From Acinetobacter zhairuonensis (lineage in GTDB: Bacteria > Pseudomonadota > Gammaproteobacteria > Pseudomonadales > Moraxellaceae): DNA of 64,000 bases. Where the stretch lies: positions 1 through 64,000 of the forward strand of contig NZ_JAKVIM010000013.1 in NCBI RefSeq assembly GCF_022601715.1, in the 5' to 3' direction. The notes under the pieces are model-generated. The model was not told the origin of the DNA. It ran no database searches and saw nothing but the letters and a program-made list of their open reading frames with translations. Positions 10,182-20,872 of the stretch are shown piece after piece; position 1 is the stretch's first letter; every line of letters begins with the position of its first letter. A program made the position numbers and the translations under genes.

Positions 10182-10208
10182 AAAAAAGCCTACACGAGGT
10201 AGGCTTTG
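10182..10208. terminator. Hairpin terminator between AEC transporter and PA4642-family gene
   Basis: AAAGCCTAC pairs with GTAGGCTTT over a five-base loop. The minus-strand reading ends in six T, so it best terminates the minus-strand gene at 10213. The plus reading has only TTT. Confidence 0.78.
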
Positions 10209-10212
10209 AAGT

Positions 10213-10500
10213 TTAGGCAAATTTTGCCAATACTTCGAGGAATTCAGCACGTTGGCGCGGGTATTCAGCAATCACATCATGAATACGCTGACCTTGTGGA
10301 TTGGTTGCATTCACATCACGACCATCGGCAACAAATTGAGTTAACAAGCGTTGATAATCCATTGGACGCATATGTTTGAATGCATGGTAAAGCACATGAA
10401 AGTCGGCATTAACTCCTGCAGGAGGAAGCTGATTTAAATAGGCAAAAACACGCTCATCCGACCATTCTTCATTAAACGTTGCTGGCTGAGATAATGCCAT
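10213..10500 (-). CDS. PA4642-family conserved protein
   Basis: A 95-residue soluble protein matching the PA4642 family of Pseudomonas and Acinetobacter (QPATFNEEWSDERVFAYL near the start, HMRPMDYQRLLTQF in the middle, NPQGQRIHDVI near the end). Function is not established. AAGGAG lies seven bases before the ATG. It follows minE but has a strong terminator in between, so it is probably transcribed from its own promoter within 10501-10534. Confidence 0.75.
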   Translation of the reverse strand: MALSQPATFNEEWSDERVFAYLNQLPPAGVNADFHVLYHAFKHMRPMDYQRLLTQFVADGRDVNATNPQGQRIHDVIAEYPRQRAEFLEVLAKFA

Positions 10501-10530
10501 CGCAAACTCCTTGGTATATTCTTTTCAAAC

Positions 10531-10564
10531 TAAAAAGGCAAAATAGCTGTCGCTATTTTGCCTT
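10531..10564 (-). terminator. Terminator of the minCDE operon
   Basis: A perfect 13-bp inverted repeat (arm AAGGCAAAATAGC, loop four bases), followed on the minus strand by TTTTTA, 33 bases after the minE stop. Confidence 0.85.
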
Positions 10565-10596
10565 GAATCAATTTGCTTGACTAATCAGAATTCAGA

Positions 10597-10869
10597 TTAT
10601 CGCTCTTCAGGCAAATTGATATTCATCTCAAGCATTTCAATATTCGCTTCTGAACGAACTGACATTTGAATGTGTTGTTCATCTACACCGCGAACATAGC
10701 GATTGACCACTTGCATGATCTCTTTTTTCATCTGGTCAATTTTATCTTGGCTTAAACGTTTTCCTAACCCCTGTTCAGAAGCCACGATGACTTTCAAGCG
10801 GTCTTTCGCCATTTGCGCGCTTGATGGTTTATCGTCACTACTAAATAGTTTACTCCAGAATCCTGCCAT
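10597..10869 (-). CDS. minE: Cell division topological specificity factor MinE
   Basis: A 90-residue MinE. The N-terminal membrane-targeting helix is AGFWSKLFS. The MinD-activating segment is SAQMAKDRLKVIVASEQG near residues 18-35, and the C-terminal dimerisation domain runs to EMNINLP. MinE stimulates the MinD ATPase and drives pole-to-pole oscillation, keeping the MinCD inhibitor away from midcell. It is last of minC-minD-minE, two bases after the minD stop, so the genes are likely translationally coupled. Confidence 0.95.
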   Translation of the reverse strand: MAGFWSKLFSSDDKPSSAQMAKDRLKVIVASEQGLGKRLSQDKIDQMKKEIMQVVNRYVRGVDEQHIQMSVRSEANIEMLEMNINLPEER

Positions 10870-10871
10870 AT

Positions 10872-11684
10872 TTACGCTCCAAATAATCGTGCTAACCAGC
10901 CTTTAGGTTTGACTGTGATGTGACGGTAAGGACGGTCTTCACCCAAAAAGCGTGCCACGAGGTCATCATAAGCTTGTCCAGCTTCTGCTTCTTGGAACAG
11001 AATGACTGGTTTACCTTCGTTTGATGCTTGTAAAACGCTCTTACATTCAGGCACGACACCGAGTGTAGGTACACGTAAAATGTCTTTTGAAATGTCATCA
11101 ATGGTGAGCATTTCTTGCTTGTCTGCACGTTCTGGATTGAAGCGAGTAATACACAAATGTTTGCGTATACGTCCTTCGTTCTGTTCTACTTTTTTAGTTT
11201 TACTGTCCAACATGCCAATGATGCGGTCAGAGTCGCGTACTGACGAAATCTCAGGGTTGGTGACAATAATGGCTTCATCAGCATGGTACATCGCAAGGAT
11301 GGCACCACGTTCAATACCTGCTGGTGAGTCACAAATAATGTAATCGAATTCCTGAGCTAATTCGTCCATTACACGTGCAACGCCTTCATCGGTTAACGCA
11401 TCTTTATCGCGCGTTTGCGATGCTGGCAAAATATATAAATTTTCAATATCTTTATCACGAATAAGTGCTTGCTGTAATCGTGCTTCGTTATTTAAAACAT
11501 TCACAAAATCATACACAACACGACGTTCGCAGCCCATAATAAGGTCTAAGTTACGTAAACCTACGTCAAAATCGATAACAACAGTTTTGTGACCACGTAG
11601 GGCTAAACCTGTTGCAAAAGATGCACTGGTCGTAGTTTTGCCTACGCCACCTTTGCCTGATGTTACGACAACAATTTTCGCCAC
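10872..11684 (-). CDS. minD: Septum site-determining ATPase MinD
   Basis: A 270-residue ParA/MinD ATPase. The deviant Walker A KGGVGKTT is at residues 11-18, with DFDVGLRNLDLIMGCERR near 40 and YIICDSPAGIE near 120. The C-terminal amphipathic membrane-targeting helix is in GWLARLFGA. MinD recruits MinC to the membrane. I choose GTG 11684 (reading M-AKIVVVTSG) because AGGAG lies eight bases upstream and it gives the standard family start. GTG 11693 would overlap that ribosome site. It is the middle gene of minCDE. Confidence 0.96.
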   Translation of the reverse strand: MAKIVVVTSGKGGVGKTTTSASFATGLALRGHKTVVIDFDVGLRNLDLIMGCERRVVYDFVNVLNNEARLQQALIRDKDIENLYILPASQTRDKDALTDEGVARVMDELAQEFDYIICDSPAGIERGAILAMYHADEAIIVTNPEISSVRDSDRIIGMLDSKTKKVEQNEGRIRKHLCITRFNPERADKQEMLTIDDISKDILRVPTLGVVPECKSVLQASNEGKPVILFQEAEAGQAYDDLVARFLGEDRPYRHITVKPKGWLARLFGA

Positions 11685-11749
11685 CGAATCCACTCCTGTT
11701 ATGGTATATCCCCCCTTTAATTAGCGGGGTTTTGGTGTTTATTTATACA

Positions 11750-12478
11750 TTAAAATTCCAGAGCTTTAAATTCAAGCTCTTGGTTTTCATTTAAATAAAT
11801 ATGTACGGACTTTTTTACGACATGGGGTGGAATATCATCGGCAACACAATATGTCCCTGCAATAGAAACCAATTCGGCTTCTAATGAGTGACAGAAAATG
11901 CGAGCAGCACTGTTTCCACCAGCACCTGCGATGACTCTACCACGAACACTGCCATAAATATGTATATTTCCTGATGCAATTACTTCTGAGCCGCTGTTAA
12001 TACCTGCATTGACGATGATATCGCCATGATCTTGGACCAAGCATTGACCCGTACGTAAAATTTCATCGTGATATGAAGTGATGTGACCAATATGACGTGC
12101 TGGCGTTACAGGTTTGGTTTCACTTTCATTGCTTTTCGGTGGTTCAGCCACCGGTTCAACAATCACTTGTTCTTGTGTCGCTTTAATGCGTTGTAACGGC
12201 TTATTATCTGCTGGCAACACAGGAAACTGAATCGCCCGTGCTTGGTCACCCAATAGTCCATCAATCACAGCCATGGGCTGTAAATCTAAGTCGAGTAACA
12301 GTTGAATCAGAGCAATCAGCTCTTGTTCAACGGTACTGTCTAAAATCACAAGGGCACCATGGGTTGTGCTGTCTTGAAGTAATTGGGTCAGTTGTTGACG
12401 AATGGCATTATGGTCATTTGTGTCGAAGGTTAATCTACTAAAGTTAACCATTCTACCGGTGATCCGAATATCAGCCAT
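11750..12478 (-). CDS. minC: Septum site-determining protein MinC
   Basis: A 242-residue FtsZ polymerisation inhibitor. The N-terminal FtsZ-binding domain covers about residues 1-100, followed by a Pro/Glu-rich linker. The C-terminal beta-helix domain has [39 protein letters not shown] and [17 protein letters not shown], and binds MinD and dimerises. AAGGA precedes the ATG. It is first in minCDE; the promoter is expected in 12479-12600, where no clear consensus was seen. Confidence 0.95.
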   Translation of the reverse strand: MADIRITGRMVNFSRLTFDTNDHNAIRQQLTQLLQDSTTHGALVILDSTVEQELIALIQLLLDLDLQPMAVIDGLLGDQARAIQFPVLPADNKPLQRIKATQEQVIVEPVAEPPKSNESETKPVTPARHIGHITSYHDEILRTGQCLVQDHGDIIVNAGINSGSEVIASGNIHIYGSVRGRVIAGAGGNSAARIFCHSLEAELVSIAGTYCVADDIPPHVVKKSVHIYLNENQELEFKALEF

Positions 12479-12600
12479 ATTTTATCCTTAAGACTTCGAA
12501 GCTATTGGTTTTATGCCGAAGCGATGTTGTAAATAGAGCAAATCCTAGAACAAATTCCATGAATTCTCTAGCCAAGTTTGTAACTTTTTTATCTTAGTGC

Positions 12601-13650
12601 TTATTCTTTAGCTTGATTGAGCTCTTCGAGGTCTTCTAGCCACTGTTTTACCTTCACTTGCTTGCGAATTGCATCCAAACTTTCATACACAGCAGACTCA
12701 ACCAACTGTTCGAGAGTTTCATTATCAATGTTTAATTCACTAACTTTTTCTGCAATCAGCTTGTACGTATGATTTGGTTGTTCGGGGCTACCTGCCATTA
12801 AAGGTTCTAAAATGCCATAGGTAATATTTTCACCTAAACGCTGCCCAATGCTCTGAATTTGATGTTCAATCCGACTGCCCACAATGGGAATTAAACGTAA
12901 CAGTTGAGTCAGTTCAGGCGTATCTTCGATTGATTTATTGACAATGGCACCAATATTTTGCGCAATGACCGATTGCTGTTCTTTCAGTTCGACAGCCAGA
13001 GATTCCTGTAATACTTCAGCCAAGGCTTGCGCAAATAAAGTACGGTGATGATCGACCAAATCATGAATGATTTTTTTATGGGTCGAACTGGTATTGAGTT
13101 CATGTTTGACCCCATCTAGAACCGTAATCACCACACGATCTGACAATTCTTCCATAATCACGCGATAGTAAAATTTTGCGCGTTGCTGGATGGACTGCGA
13201 GATGACGTTATAGCCCAATTCATGCAAGCGATACACAATAATGCCTGCACGGAATAAACGTAAGAAACGTAAGTGCGGAATAATCGCAAGGACTTCATAC
13301 CAGTGAATAAACGGAAAGAAGAACCAGCGACGATGATGCCGGTAAATGACTGCAATAACCCAACGTACCAAGAGTTCTACGATTAAAAATAAGATGAAAT
13401 AGGCTTCTGAGGTAATTACCCAAGGGTGCAGATGTGTGCGATAAAAGCTCAGGACTTCATCTAAATGAATTGAGCTTAGGAACCAGCTACCAATATTGCT
13501 CATCAGGAAGAAATTGGCAGCCAAGCAGAACAAGTTAAAAATGATCAGGAATACCATGAGGGTGTCATAGATCAGATAGAGTTTGAATGACCAGCTCTGC
13601 GGATCGACACGGTGATATTTTGATTTGGGTGCTGAATTGTTCTGCTTCAT
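12601..13650 (-). CDS. Inner-membrane protein with voltage-sensor-like N-terminus
   Basis: A 349-residue protein. Four hydrophobic segments lie near residues 25-50, 75-95, 100-115 and 118-135. The last is followed by an Arg-regular stretch, HLRFLRLFRAGIIVYRLHELGYN, which resembles an S4 segment of ion-transport proteins. The remaining 200 residues are soluble and helical, rich in Glu, Gln and Ile (DRVVITVLDGVKHEL, LRLIPIVGSRIEHQI), and no pore loop is visible. Function is unknown. It starts four bases after the YihG-like acyltransferase stop and is probably in its operon, hinting at an envelope role. Confidence 0.6.
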   Translation of the reverse strand: MKQNNSAPKSKYHRVDPQSWSFKLYLIYDTLMVFLIIFNLFCLAANFFLMSNIGSWFLSSIHLDEVLSFYRTHLHPWVITSEAYFILFLIVELLVRWVIAVIYRHHRRWFFFPFIHWYEVLAIIPHLRFLRLFRAGIIVYRLHELGYNVISQSIQQRAKFYYRVIMEELSDRVVITVLDGVKHELNTSSTHKKIIHDLVDHHRTLFAQALAEVLQESLAVELKEQQSVIAQNIGAIVNKSIEDTPELTQLLRLIPIVGSRIEHQIQSIGQRLGENITYGILEPLMAGSPEQPNHTYKLIAEKVSELNIDNETLEQLVESAVYESLDAIRKQVKVKQWLEDLEELNQAKE

Positions 13651-13654
13651 CGGG

Positions 13655-14593
13655 TTATACCTTATGTACTTCAGCAGTCGTCGAATACTTGGTTTTCATC
13701 TGACTAATTAGCTGATCTTTTTCAGTCCAGAGTTGATCGACCCATGCTTGGAAACGCGCACGATATTCTTCATCATCTTCGTAGTTTCCGCCTAAAACCC
13801 AGTCAGGAATGTCGATTTTACGTAAATTTACGGCAATTCTACCAACGTCTCCCAACCAAAATTCGCCATAACCTGGAGCACCATCTGGATAAACAATGGT
13901 CATGTCTACCAATGCATCAATTTGATCGCCCAAAATATTCAGGGCAAGGGCGAAACCGCCTGCTTTAGGTTTAAGTAGATTTTGGTAAGGTGAGTTTTGC
14001 TGCTGGTGCTTTTTAGGGGTAAAGCGTGTGCCTTCTAAATAGTTCAGCAGGGTAAAAGGCTGACTGAGTAATTGTTTGCAGGATTTGCGTGCTTCCTCTA
14101 AGTCTCTGGTTTTGAGTTCAGGATTTTTGGCAATTTCTTCTTTGGTATGTCGCTTCATCATCGGGAAGCCTAAAATTTTGAAGGCTTGTCCTACAAAGGG
14201 AATAAAAATCAGTTCCCATTTGGTGAAGAAGCGCGTCAGAGGCATACGGGTCAAACCAAAATATTGATTGACGGTGGTGTCCACCCAACTTTGGTGGTTA
14301 CAGGTCATTAAGTATCGACCCTGCATACTTAAGTCCAGATCTTCATCGACACTAATGTCCCATTGCACATGCGGTAGTACATGATCAATTAACCAGTTAT
14401 TGACCCCTAACCAGCTATTGGTGATTTGAATATTGGTTTCATCCACTTTACGGGACTGTTTAAACAGTTTCGTGAAACCAAGCGCTAATACGGGAGGGCC
14501 ATGAAAAAAAGTGCTGCCCGTCATAACAGAGCCAACAGTGAGTCCACGTGTGATTTTTTTTAGTATGGGTTGTTTGTTTGCTGGAGATGACAT
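13655..14593 (-). CDS. YihG/PlsC-family acyltransferase
   Basis: A roughly 312-residue membrane-bound acyltransferase. The NHQSWVDT box (HX4D motif) is near residue 97, FFTKWELIFIPFVGQAFKILGFP near 120, MKRHTKEEIAKNPELK near 143, and the EGTRFT box near 184 followed by KAGGFALALNILG. These match the YihG branch of 1-acyl-glycerol-3-phosphate acyltransferases rather than the shorter PlsC. It likely acylates lysophospholipid at the inner membrane. ATG 14620 is an alternative start in frame; neither start has a strong ribosome site. It is upstream of, and probably co-transcribed with, the voltage-sensor-like protein gene. Confidence 0.8.
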   Translation of the reverse strand: MSSPANKQPILKKITRGLTVGSVMTGSTFFHGPPVLALGFTKLFKQSRKVDETNIQITNSWLGVNNWLIDHVLPHVQWDISVDEDLDLSMQGRYLMTCNHQSWVDTTVNQYFGLTRMPLTRFFTKWELIFIPFVGQAFKILGFPMMKRHTKEEIAKNPELKTRDLEEARKSCKQLLSQPFTLLNYLEGTRFTPKKHQQQNSPYQNLLKPKAGGFALALNILGDQIDALVDMTIVYPDGAPGYGEFWLGDVGRIAVNLRKIDIPDWVLGGNYEDDEEYRARFQAWVDQLWTEKDQLISQMKTKYSTTAEVHKV

Positions 14594-14860
14594 ATAAAAA
14601 ATAATCCTGAGTAAAATCATCCATTATCGTTATTGAATATAGTTACAAATTCTGGAAATAAAACAAGCGTTGTGTTTCGTAAATTATTCTCCACGATTGG
14701 AGAAACATGTAGGGAATGTGATGAATGCGCATTCAAAAGTGAAATTAATTATTACAAATTGTAACAACACCAGCTATTATTAACAAAAAATCAATGGTCT
14801 AAGTCATTTATTTAGGCGACTATTTCAGGCATAAACAAAACACACAAATGGAGGCATGTC

Positions 14861-15508
14861 ATGCGTGCACTATTAATTTCATCAGCAGTAGCAGGGGCGT
14901 TGGTTCTTTCAGGTTGTCAATCTACTGGCACAGGTATGGAATATGACAAAGCGGCAATCGGTGCAGGTCTAGGTGCATTATTGGGTGCTGGTCTCGCATA
15001 TTCAAATGCAGACAAAGATAAAATGGGTCAAGCAGCAGCGATTGGTGCTGTAGTGGGCGGTGGTGCTGGTCTATTATTGGACAAAAAAGAGAAGCGTTTA
15101 CGTGAAGAACTTGCAGGTACTGGTGTAGATGTAGACCGTAACCAAGATGGTTCGATTAACTTGGTCATGCCGAGTGTAACTTTCGCCACTAACTCTTACA
15201 CAATTCAGCCACGTTTCCAAACTGCATTGAACGATGTAGCACGTGTATTACGTGAAGATGGTACAGCAAACAAACTTGCCCTTGTGATTCACGGTCATAC
15301 GGATAACACAGGTACAGATGCGATCAACAACCCATTGTCACAAAACCGTGCCAACTCAGTTATGAGCTATTTATCTTCTCAAGGTATTTCTAGCTCGCGT
15401 ATGACTGCACGTGGTTATGGTTCATCTTCACCAATCGCAAGCAATGATACTGCTGCGGGCCGTGAACAAAACCGTCGTGTAGAAATTACTGTATTCGAAA
15501 CAAAATAA
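14861..15508 (+). CDS. OmpA-family lipoprotein (YiaD-like)
   Basis: A 215-residue outer-membrane lipoprotein. The signal peptide ends in the lipobox LSGC with Cys19 as the lipidated residue. A glycine-zipper segment with AAIGAGLGALLGAGLAYS and AAAIGAVVGGGAGLL covers residues 30-72. A C-terminal OmpA peptidoglycan-binding domain follows (VIHGHTDNTGT near 141, NPLSQNRANSVMSYL, ARGYGSSSP, NRRVEI). The architecture matches YiaD. It anchors the outer membrane to peptidoglycan. A GGAGG ribosome site precedes the ATG, and the gene is monocistronic with its own terminator. Confidence 0.87.
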   Translation: MRALLISSAVAGALVLSGCQSTGTGMEYDKAAIGAGLGALLGAGLAYSNADKDKMGQAAAIGAVVGGGAGLLLDKKEKRLREELAGTGVDVDRNQDGSINLVMPSVTFATNSYTIQPRFQTALNDVARVLREDGTANKLALVIHGHTDNTGTDAINNPLSQNRANSVMSYLSSQGISSSRMTARGYGSSSPIASNDTAAGREQNRRVEITVFETK

Positions 15509-15545
15509 TAATATTTTGTTTGCTTAGAAATCATCGAGTTTCGGA

Positions 15546-15572
15546 AAAGCCACCTTTGGGTGGCTTTTTTTA
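15546..15572 (+). terminator. Terminator of the OmpA-family lipoprotein gene
   Basis: AAGCCACC and GGTGGCTT form the stem with a TTTG-type loop, followed by TTTTTT. Confidence 0.88.
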
Positions 15573-15620
15573 TGAACAGATAATCGTCATTTTAGGTTAG
15601 GCATCTGGGGGTTTGATGTC

Positions 15621-15626
15621 TATAAT
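15621..15626 (+). promoter_or_regulatory. Candidate -10 box upstream of rep
   Basis: A perfect TATAAT lies 29 bases before the rep start. The best -35 at 18-bp spacing is the weak TTAGGC. AGAGGA serves as the ribosome site. Confidence 0.45.
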
Positions 15627-15654
15627 CTAGCTCGGAGAAAAAAGAGGAATCACT

Positions 15655-17694
15655 ATGTCGCTGGCAAGTCAACTCAATGACAAGCAACTTGAAGCCATGA
15701 AATACACTCAAGGACCCTTGTTAGTACTTGCAGGGGCGGGTTCGGGTAAAACCTCGGTGATTACCCGTAAAATTGCTTATCTGGTCAAGCATTGTGGTAT
15801 TCCTGCGCATCGTATTACGGCCATGACCTTTACCAATAAAGCGGCACGAGAGATGAAAGAGCGTGTCACCAAGCTACTCTCTCGTGAAGAAGCCAAAGGA
15901 CTGTCAGTCTCGACCTTCCATACCTTTGGTCTGAACTTATTACGTCTCGAACTTAAAAATACGCCTTTAAAGGCCAATTTCTCTATTTTGGATGCCGATG
16001 ACTGTAAGCGAATTCTGATGGACTTGATGCATCGCGATAATTTATCGGGTGCGGAAAGCAAAGAGCTCATCGCCAGAGCGATGAAAATGATTTCAGACTG
16101 GAAAAATGACCTGATTCCACCTGAACAGGCGCACACCACTTGTGAAACACCTGAAGACATTCAAATGGCGCATCTGTATCAATTGTATGAGCGTAATTTG
16201 CGTGCCTACAATGCAGTGGATTTTGACGATCTGATTGTAATGCCGACCCGTCTATTACAAGAAAATCAAGAAGTGCGAGATCGCTGGCAAAATCGTATTC
16301 GTTATTTGTTAGTCGATGAGTATCAAGATACCAACACAGCACAATATATTTTAGTCAAGTTGTTGGTGGGCGTGATGGGGCAATTCACTGCTGTAGGGGA
16401 TGATGACCAATCGATCTATGCTTGGCGTGGGGCAAAGCCAGAAAATATGGCATTGCTCAATGAAGATTTTCGCAATTTAAAAGTGATTAAGCTAGAACAG
16501 AATTACCGCTCGACCAGCCGTATTCTCAAAGCAGCCAATACTGTGATTGGTAACAATCCGCATATTTTTGATAAAAAATTATGGTCGGATAAAGGCCATG
16601 GTGAAGTCATTCGTGTCATTACGTGTCGTAATGATGATGATGAAGCTGAACGCGTGGTGAAAGACCTGATTACGCATAAGTTGATGAATGGGAAAAACTG
16701 GAAAGACTACGCAATTTTGTATCGTGGTAATTTTCAGGCGCGTATTTTAGAGACGCAGCTGCGTCAAATGCAGATTCCATATAAGTTGTCGGGTGGTCAG
16801 TCGTTCTTCGCACGTGCCGAAATCAAAGACATGATGAGTTATTTACGTCTGATTATTAACCCTGAAGATGACAGTGCTTTCTTACGGATTATTAATACGC
16901 CAAAGCGTGCGATTGGTCCTGTAACGCTAGAAAAATTAGGTTTATTTGCGCAGGAAAATCATCTATCGCTGTTAACTGCGGCAGGTGATCAACGTCTGAC
17001 CATGGTGATTCCGAAAAAGGCCACCACACAGTTGGCTGAGTTTGCTGAGTTTATTGCGAATTTTACTCGTGAATTGCTTGAAGATGACGAGCCAGTACCA
17101 ATTATTCGTCAGATGATGCTGGAAGCGGGTTACATCGACTATGTCAAAGAGACTGCGGCGACTCCTGCTCAGGAAAAAACCAAGTTAGATAATATTGAAG
17201 TGCTGTATAGCAGTATTCAAAGTCTGATTAACCGTGCTGAAGATGTCGACGAGCGCAATATTGAAAGTGTGATTCGTAAAATGGTGTTGCTGGATATGCT
17301 GGAGCAACAACAGGAAGAAGAAGACACCGATAAAGTCAATTTGTTGACGCTGCATGCATCCAAAGGTTTGGAGTTTCCATTCGTTTATTTGATTGGTTTG
17401 GAAGAAGAGTTATTGCCACATAAGAACTCGATTGTGGCGGAAACGGTCGAAGAAGAGCGCCGTTTGATGTATGTGGGGATTACCCGTGCACGTCAGGGCT
17501 TGACCATTACTCTGGCCGAACAACGTAAGGCGGGTGGACAGATGCGTCAAATGACCCCAAGCCGTTTCTTGGATGAATTGCCACAAGATGAGCTGGAATG
17601 GTTAGGGCGCAAGAAAAAGCTGGCAGGTAATGTCGATCCGAAACAGCAAGCTCAACATTACCTCGAAAATTTACGCGCTTTAATTAAGCGTTAA
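15655..17694 (+). CDS. rep: ATP-dependent DNA helicase Rep
   Basis: A 679-residue superfamily 1A 3'-5' helicase. Motif I is AGAGSGKT near residue 28, motif Ia [16 protein letters not shown] near 60, motif [10 protein letters not shown] near 220, motif [16 protein letters not shown] near 245, motif IV EQNYRS near 282, motif [18 protein letters not shown] near 565 and motif [13 protein letters not shown] near 602. Length and the [15 protein letters not shown] segment fit Rep better than UvrD. Rep helps replication forks restart and clears bound proteins. It lies 35 bases before dut. Confidence 0.92.
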   Translation: MSLASQLNDKQLEAMKYTQGPLLVLAGAGSGKTSVITRKIAYLVKHCGIPAHRITAMTFTNKAAREMKERVTKLLSREEAKGLSVSTFHTFGLNLLRLELKNTPLKANFSILDADDCKRILMDLMHRDNLSGAESKELIARAMKMISDWKNDLIPPEQAHTTCETPEDIQMAHLYQLYERNLRAYNAVDFDDLIVMPTRLLQENQEVRDRWQNRIRYLLVDEYQDTNTAQYILVKLLVGVMGQFTAVGDDDQSIYAWRGAKPENMALLNEDFRNLKVIKLEQNYRSTSRILKAANTVIGNNPHIFDKKLWSDKGHGEVIRVITCRNDDDEAERVVKDLITHKLMNGKNWKDYAILYRGNFQARILETQLRQMQIPYKLSGGQSFFARAEIKDMMSYLRLIINPEDDSAFLRIINTPKRAIGPVTLEKLGLFAQENHLSLLTAAGDQRLTMVIPKKATTQLAEFAEFIANFTRELLEDDEPVPIIRQMMLEAGYIDYVKETAATPAQEKTKLDNIEVLYSSIQSLINRAEDVDERNIESVIRKMVLLDMLEQQQEEEDTDKVNLLTLHASKGLEFPFVYLIGLEEELLPHKNSIVAETVEEERRLMYVGITRARQGLTITLAEQRKAGGQMRQMTPSRFLDELPQDELEWLGRKKKLAGNVDPKQQAQHYLENLRALIKR

Positions 17695-17729
17695 TCCCGA
17701 TATTTATTTTTGAAACAGTAGGAAACAAT

Positions 17730-18182
17730 ATGAAGGTTCAAGTTAAAGTTCTAGATGCACGTTTAGGACAAGAGTGGCCAATGCCAACTTATGCAACGCA
17801 AGGTTCAGCGGGTCTGGATTTACGTGCATGTGTAACTGAACCAACTGTGATTGAGCCGGGTCAAACGGTATTGGTGAAAACTGGTTTAGCCATTTATATC
17901 GAAGATACAGGTTTTGCAGGTCTGATTCTGCCACGTTCAGGCTTAGGTCATAAACACGGTATCGTTTTAGGTAACCTTGTGGGTTTAATTGACTCAGACT
18001 ACCAAGGCGAGTTGATGGTTTCTGTATGGAACCGTGGTCAAGCTGCATTTACTTTAGAGCCAGGTGAGCGTTTGGCACAGTATGTGCTGGTACCTGTTGT
18101 ACAAGCTGAATTCGAACAAGTGGATGAATTCGTGGCAACTGAGCGTGGTGCTGGTGGTTTTGGGCATACAGGTAAAAACTGA
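17730..18182 (+). CDS. dut: dUTP diphosphatase
   Basis: A 150-residue trimeric dUTPase that hydrolyses dUTP to dUMP and pyrophosphate, keeping uracil out of DNA and feeding dTMP synthesis. The five motifs are visible: GSAGLDLRA near 26, [11 protein letters not shown] near 71, [15 protein letters not shown] near 85, [10 protein letters not shown] near 113, and the C-terminal [11 protein letters not shown] that closes over the active site. AGGAAAC precedes the ATG. The gene order dut-algC-argB is common in pseudomonads and Acinetobacter. Confidence 0.96.
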   Translation: MKVQVKVLDARLGQEWPMPTYATQGSAGLDLRACVTEPTVIEPGQTVLVKTGLAIYIEDTGFAGLILPRSGLGHKHGIVLGNLVGLIDSDYQGELMVSVWNRGQAAFTLEPGERLAQYVLVPVVQAEFEQVDEFVATERGAGGFGHTGKN

Positions 18183-18189
18183 TGTGAAG

Positions 18190-18216
18190 CTGAAAGAGCC
18201 GTTGGGCTCTTTCAGT
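18190..18216 (+). terminator. Probable terminator hairpin after dut
   Basis: A perfect 11-bp stem (arm CTGAAAGAGCC, loop GTTG) lies seven bases after the dut stop, but no long T run follows. The 207-base gap before algC suggests that algC has a separate promoter. Confidence 0.6.
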
Positions 18217-18389
18217 CTGAAATATAAAAGATTTTACAATGCATGACTTTATAACACTTGTAGATAACTTAAATAGTATTAACAGTTCGATTGTTTTCAG
18301 ATATAAACTAGAAATATTTTCAAACATTTATGTTGTGTGAATAAGGCAAACTTTAATGAGGTTTGGCTGGATTCTGAAGTTCCAAAGAT

Positions 18390-19814
18390 ATGAATATTCA
18401 ACAACCTATATTTCCATGGCAGGTCTTTCGTGCCTACGATATTCGTGGAAAAATCACATTTTTAACACCTGAGTTGGTTGAAGCGATTGCCTACGGTCTA
18501 CTGTGCCAGTACCAGCAAGCAGCTCAAACAACCGTGGTGATTGGTTATGATGCTCGACTGAGTAGTCCTGCTTACGCCCAAATTATACAAACAATATTTG
18601 AAAAACAAGGCTTTGATGTAGTGAATGTGGGTTGTTGTTCCAGCCCGATGTTGTATTACAGCGCGCGTCAATTTGCAGGCAATGGCATTATGGTGACGGC
18701 AAGCCATAATCCGAAAAGTGACAATGGCATCAAGTGGATTATGCAAGGTCAACCGCCGTGCCCCGAAATGATTCAACAGGTTGCTTATGTTGCCAGTTTA
18801 CAGTTTTCACCACAGCGCACAGTGAACATGCCGGCTTTAACCCATCAATTTGATGTGAGCTATTGCTTGCAGTATCAGCAAGCCATTTTAGATGATATTC
18901 AACTGCAACGACCTTTTCATGTGGTAATTGATGGTTTGCATGGTTCCGCAGGGCGTTGTGCAGTTTTAGTGTTAGAAAAGTTAGGCTGTCAGGTTACGGC
19001 ATTGCGCTGTGAATCGAATGGTGAATTTCCTGACCATGCGCCTGATCCTTCACAAGCGTGTCATTTAACGGCTTTGATGGAAACAGTACAGCAGCAACAA
19101 GCAGATCTTGGAATCGCCCTCGATGGTGATGGTGATCGTTTGGTACTGGTCGATGAACATGGCACGATTATTAGTGCAGACCGTTTATTGTCTCTATTTG
19201 CCGAAATGTGTCTTGCGACACATCCTCAGCATGAAATTGTCTTTGATGTGAAATGCTCGACCATGGTACGCGATACTGTGCGTGAACTGGGTGGACAGCC
19301 GACCATGATTCGCACGGGGAGTACTTTTTTAAAGAATTACCTGCTGCATTCACAAGGCCAGGCGGTCTTTGGTGGCGAATATGCTGGACATTATGTGTTT
19401 AATGATGGTCGTGGTTTTGGCTATGATGATGGCTTATATGCTGCACTGCGTGTACTGGAGTTCCTAAGTCAGCGTCCTGACTTTAGTCTGTCACAAGCAT
19501 TGGCAAAATACCCTGAACGTTGTGGCACCGAAGATACCTATATCAGTACCTATAGCACCGATCCAAAATCTTTACTTGCCGATATTGAATTACATAGCCA
19601 TCAGTTTGCCGCGCAACTCAGTAATATTGATGGGGTAAGGCTTGATTTTGAAGATGGTTTTGGCATTATTCGAGCATCGAATACGGGTGAATATTTCACG
19701 GTTCGTTTTGATGCCGATAATCCTGCTCGTTTAAATGATATTCGGCAATCATTTGTTTCCATGTTAAGTGATCGATATCCTAAAATCGCACACGACATTT
19801 TAAATGCTCATTGA
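18390..19814 (+). CDS. algC: Phosphomannomutase/phosphoglucomutase
   Basis: A 474-residue alpha-D-phosphohexomutase of the AlgC type. It interconverts 1- and 6-phosphates of mannose and glucose for LPS, capsule and exopolysaccharide precursors. Motifs are FRAYDIRGK near residue 11, the phosphoserine loop MVTASHNPKSDNG near 105 (catalytic Ser), the metal loop GIALDGDGDRLVLVDEHG near 240, the sugar loop VFGGEYAGHY near 325, and the C-terminal phosphate-binding region RASNTGEYFTVRF near 430. It ends 12 bases before argB, so the two are probably co-transcribed. Confidence 0.92.
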   Translation: MNIQQPIFPWQVFRAYDIRGKITFLTPELVEAIAYGLLCQYQQAAQTTVVIGYDARLSSPAYAQIIQTIFEKQGFDVVNVGCCSSPMLYYSARQFAGNGIMVTASHNPKSDNGIKWIMQGQPPCPEMIQQVAYVASLQFSPQRTVNMPALTHQFDVSYCLQYQQAILDDIQLQRPFHVVIDGLHGSAGRCAVLVLEKLGCQVTALRCESNGEFPDHAPDPSQACHLTALMETVQQQQADLGIALDGDGDRLVLVDEHGTIISADRLLSLFAEMCLATHPQHEIVFDVKCSTMVRDTVRELGGQPTMIRTGSTFLKNYLLHSQGQAVFGGEYAGHYVFNDGRGFGYDDGLYAALRVLEFLSQRPDFSLSQALAKYPERCGTEDTYISTYSTDPKSLLADIELHSHQFAAQLSNIDGVRLDFEDGFGIIRASNTGEYFTVRFDADNPARLNDIRQSFVSMLSDRYPKIAHDILNAH

Positions 19815-20726
<912 letters not shown>

Positions 20727-20749
20727 TTCACTGGATCAATCAGCGATCT

Positions 20750-20780
20750 AAAACCAGCCCTTCGGGGCTGGTTTTTTATT
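20750..20780 (+). terminator. Terminator of algC-argB
   Basis: AAACCAGCCC pairs with GGGCTGGTTT around a TTCG-type loop, followed by TTTT. Confidence 0.9.
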
Positions 20781-20872
20781 GTGCGCGAATTTAGGATTTG
20801 ACTGATTTTTCGTCATTGTATTGTCATCTGTATTGCCTAGTGTATGAACAGAACAAGAGGAGAGCGCAATCA

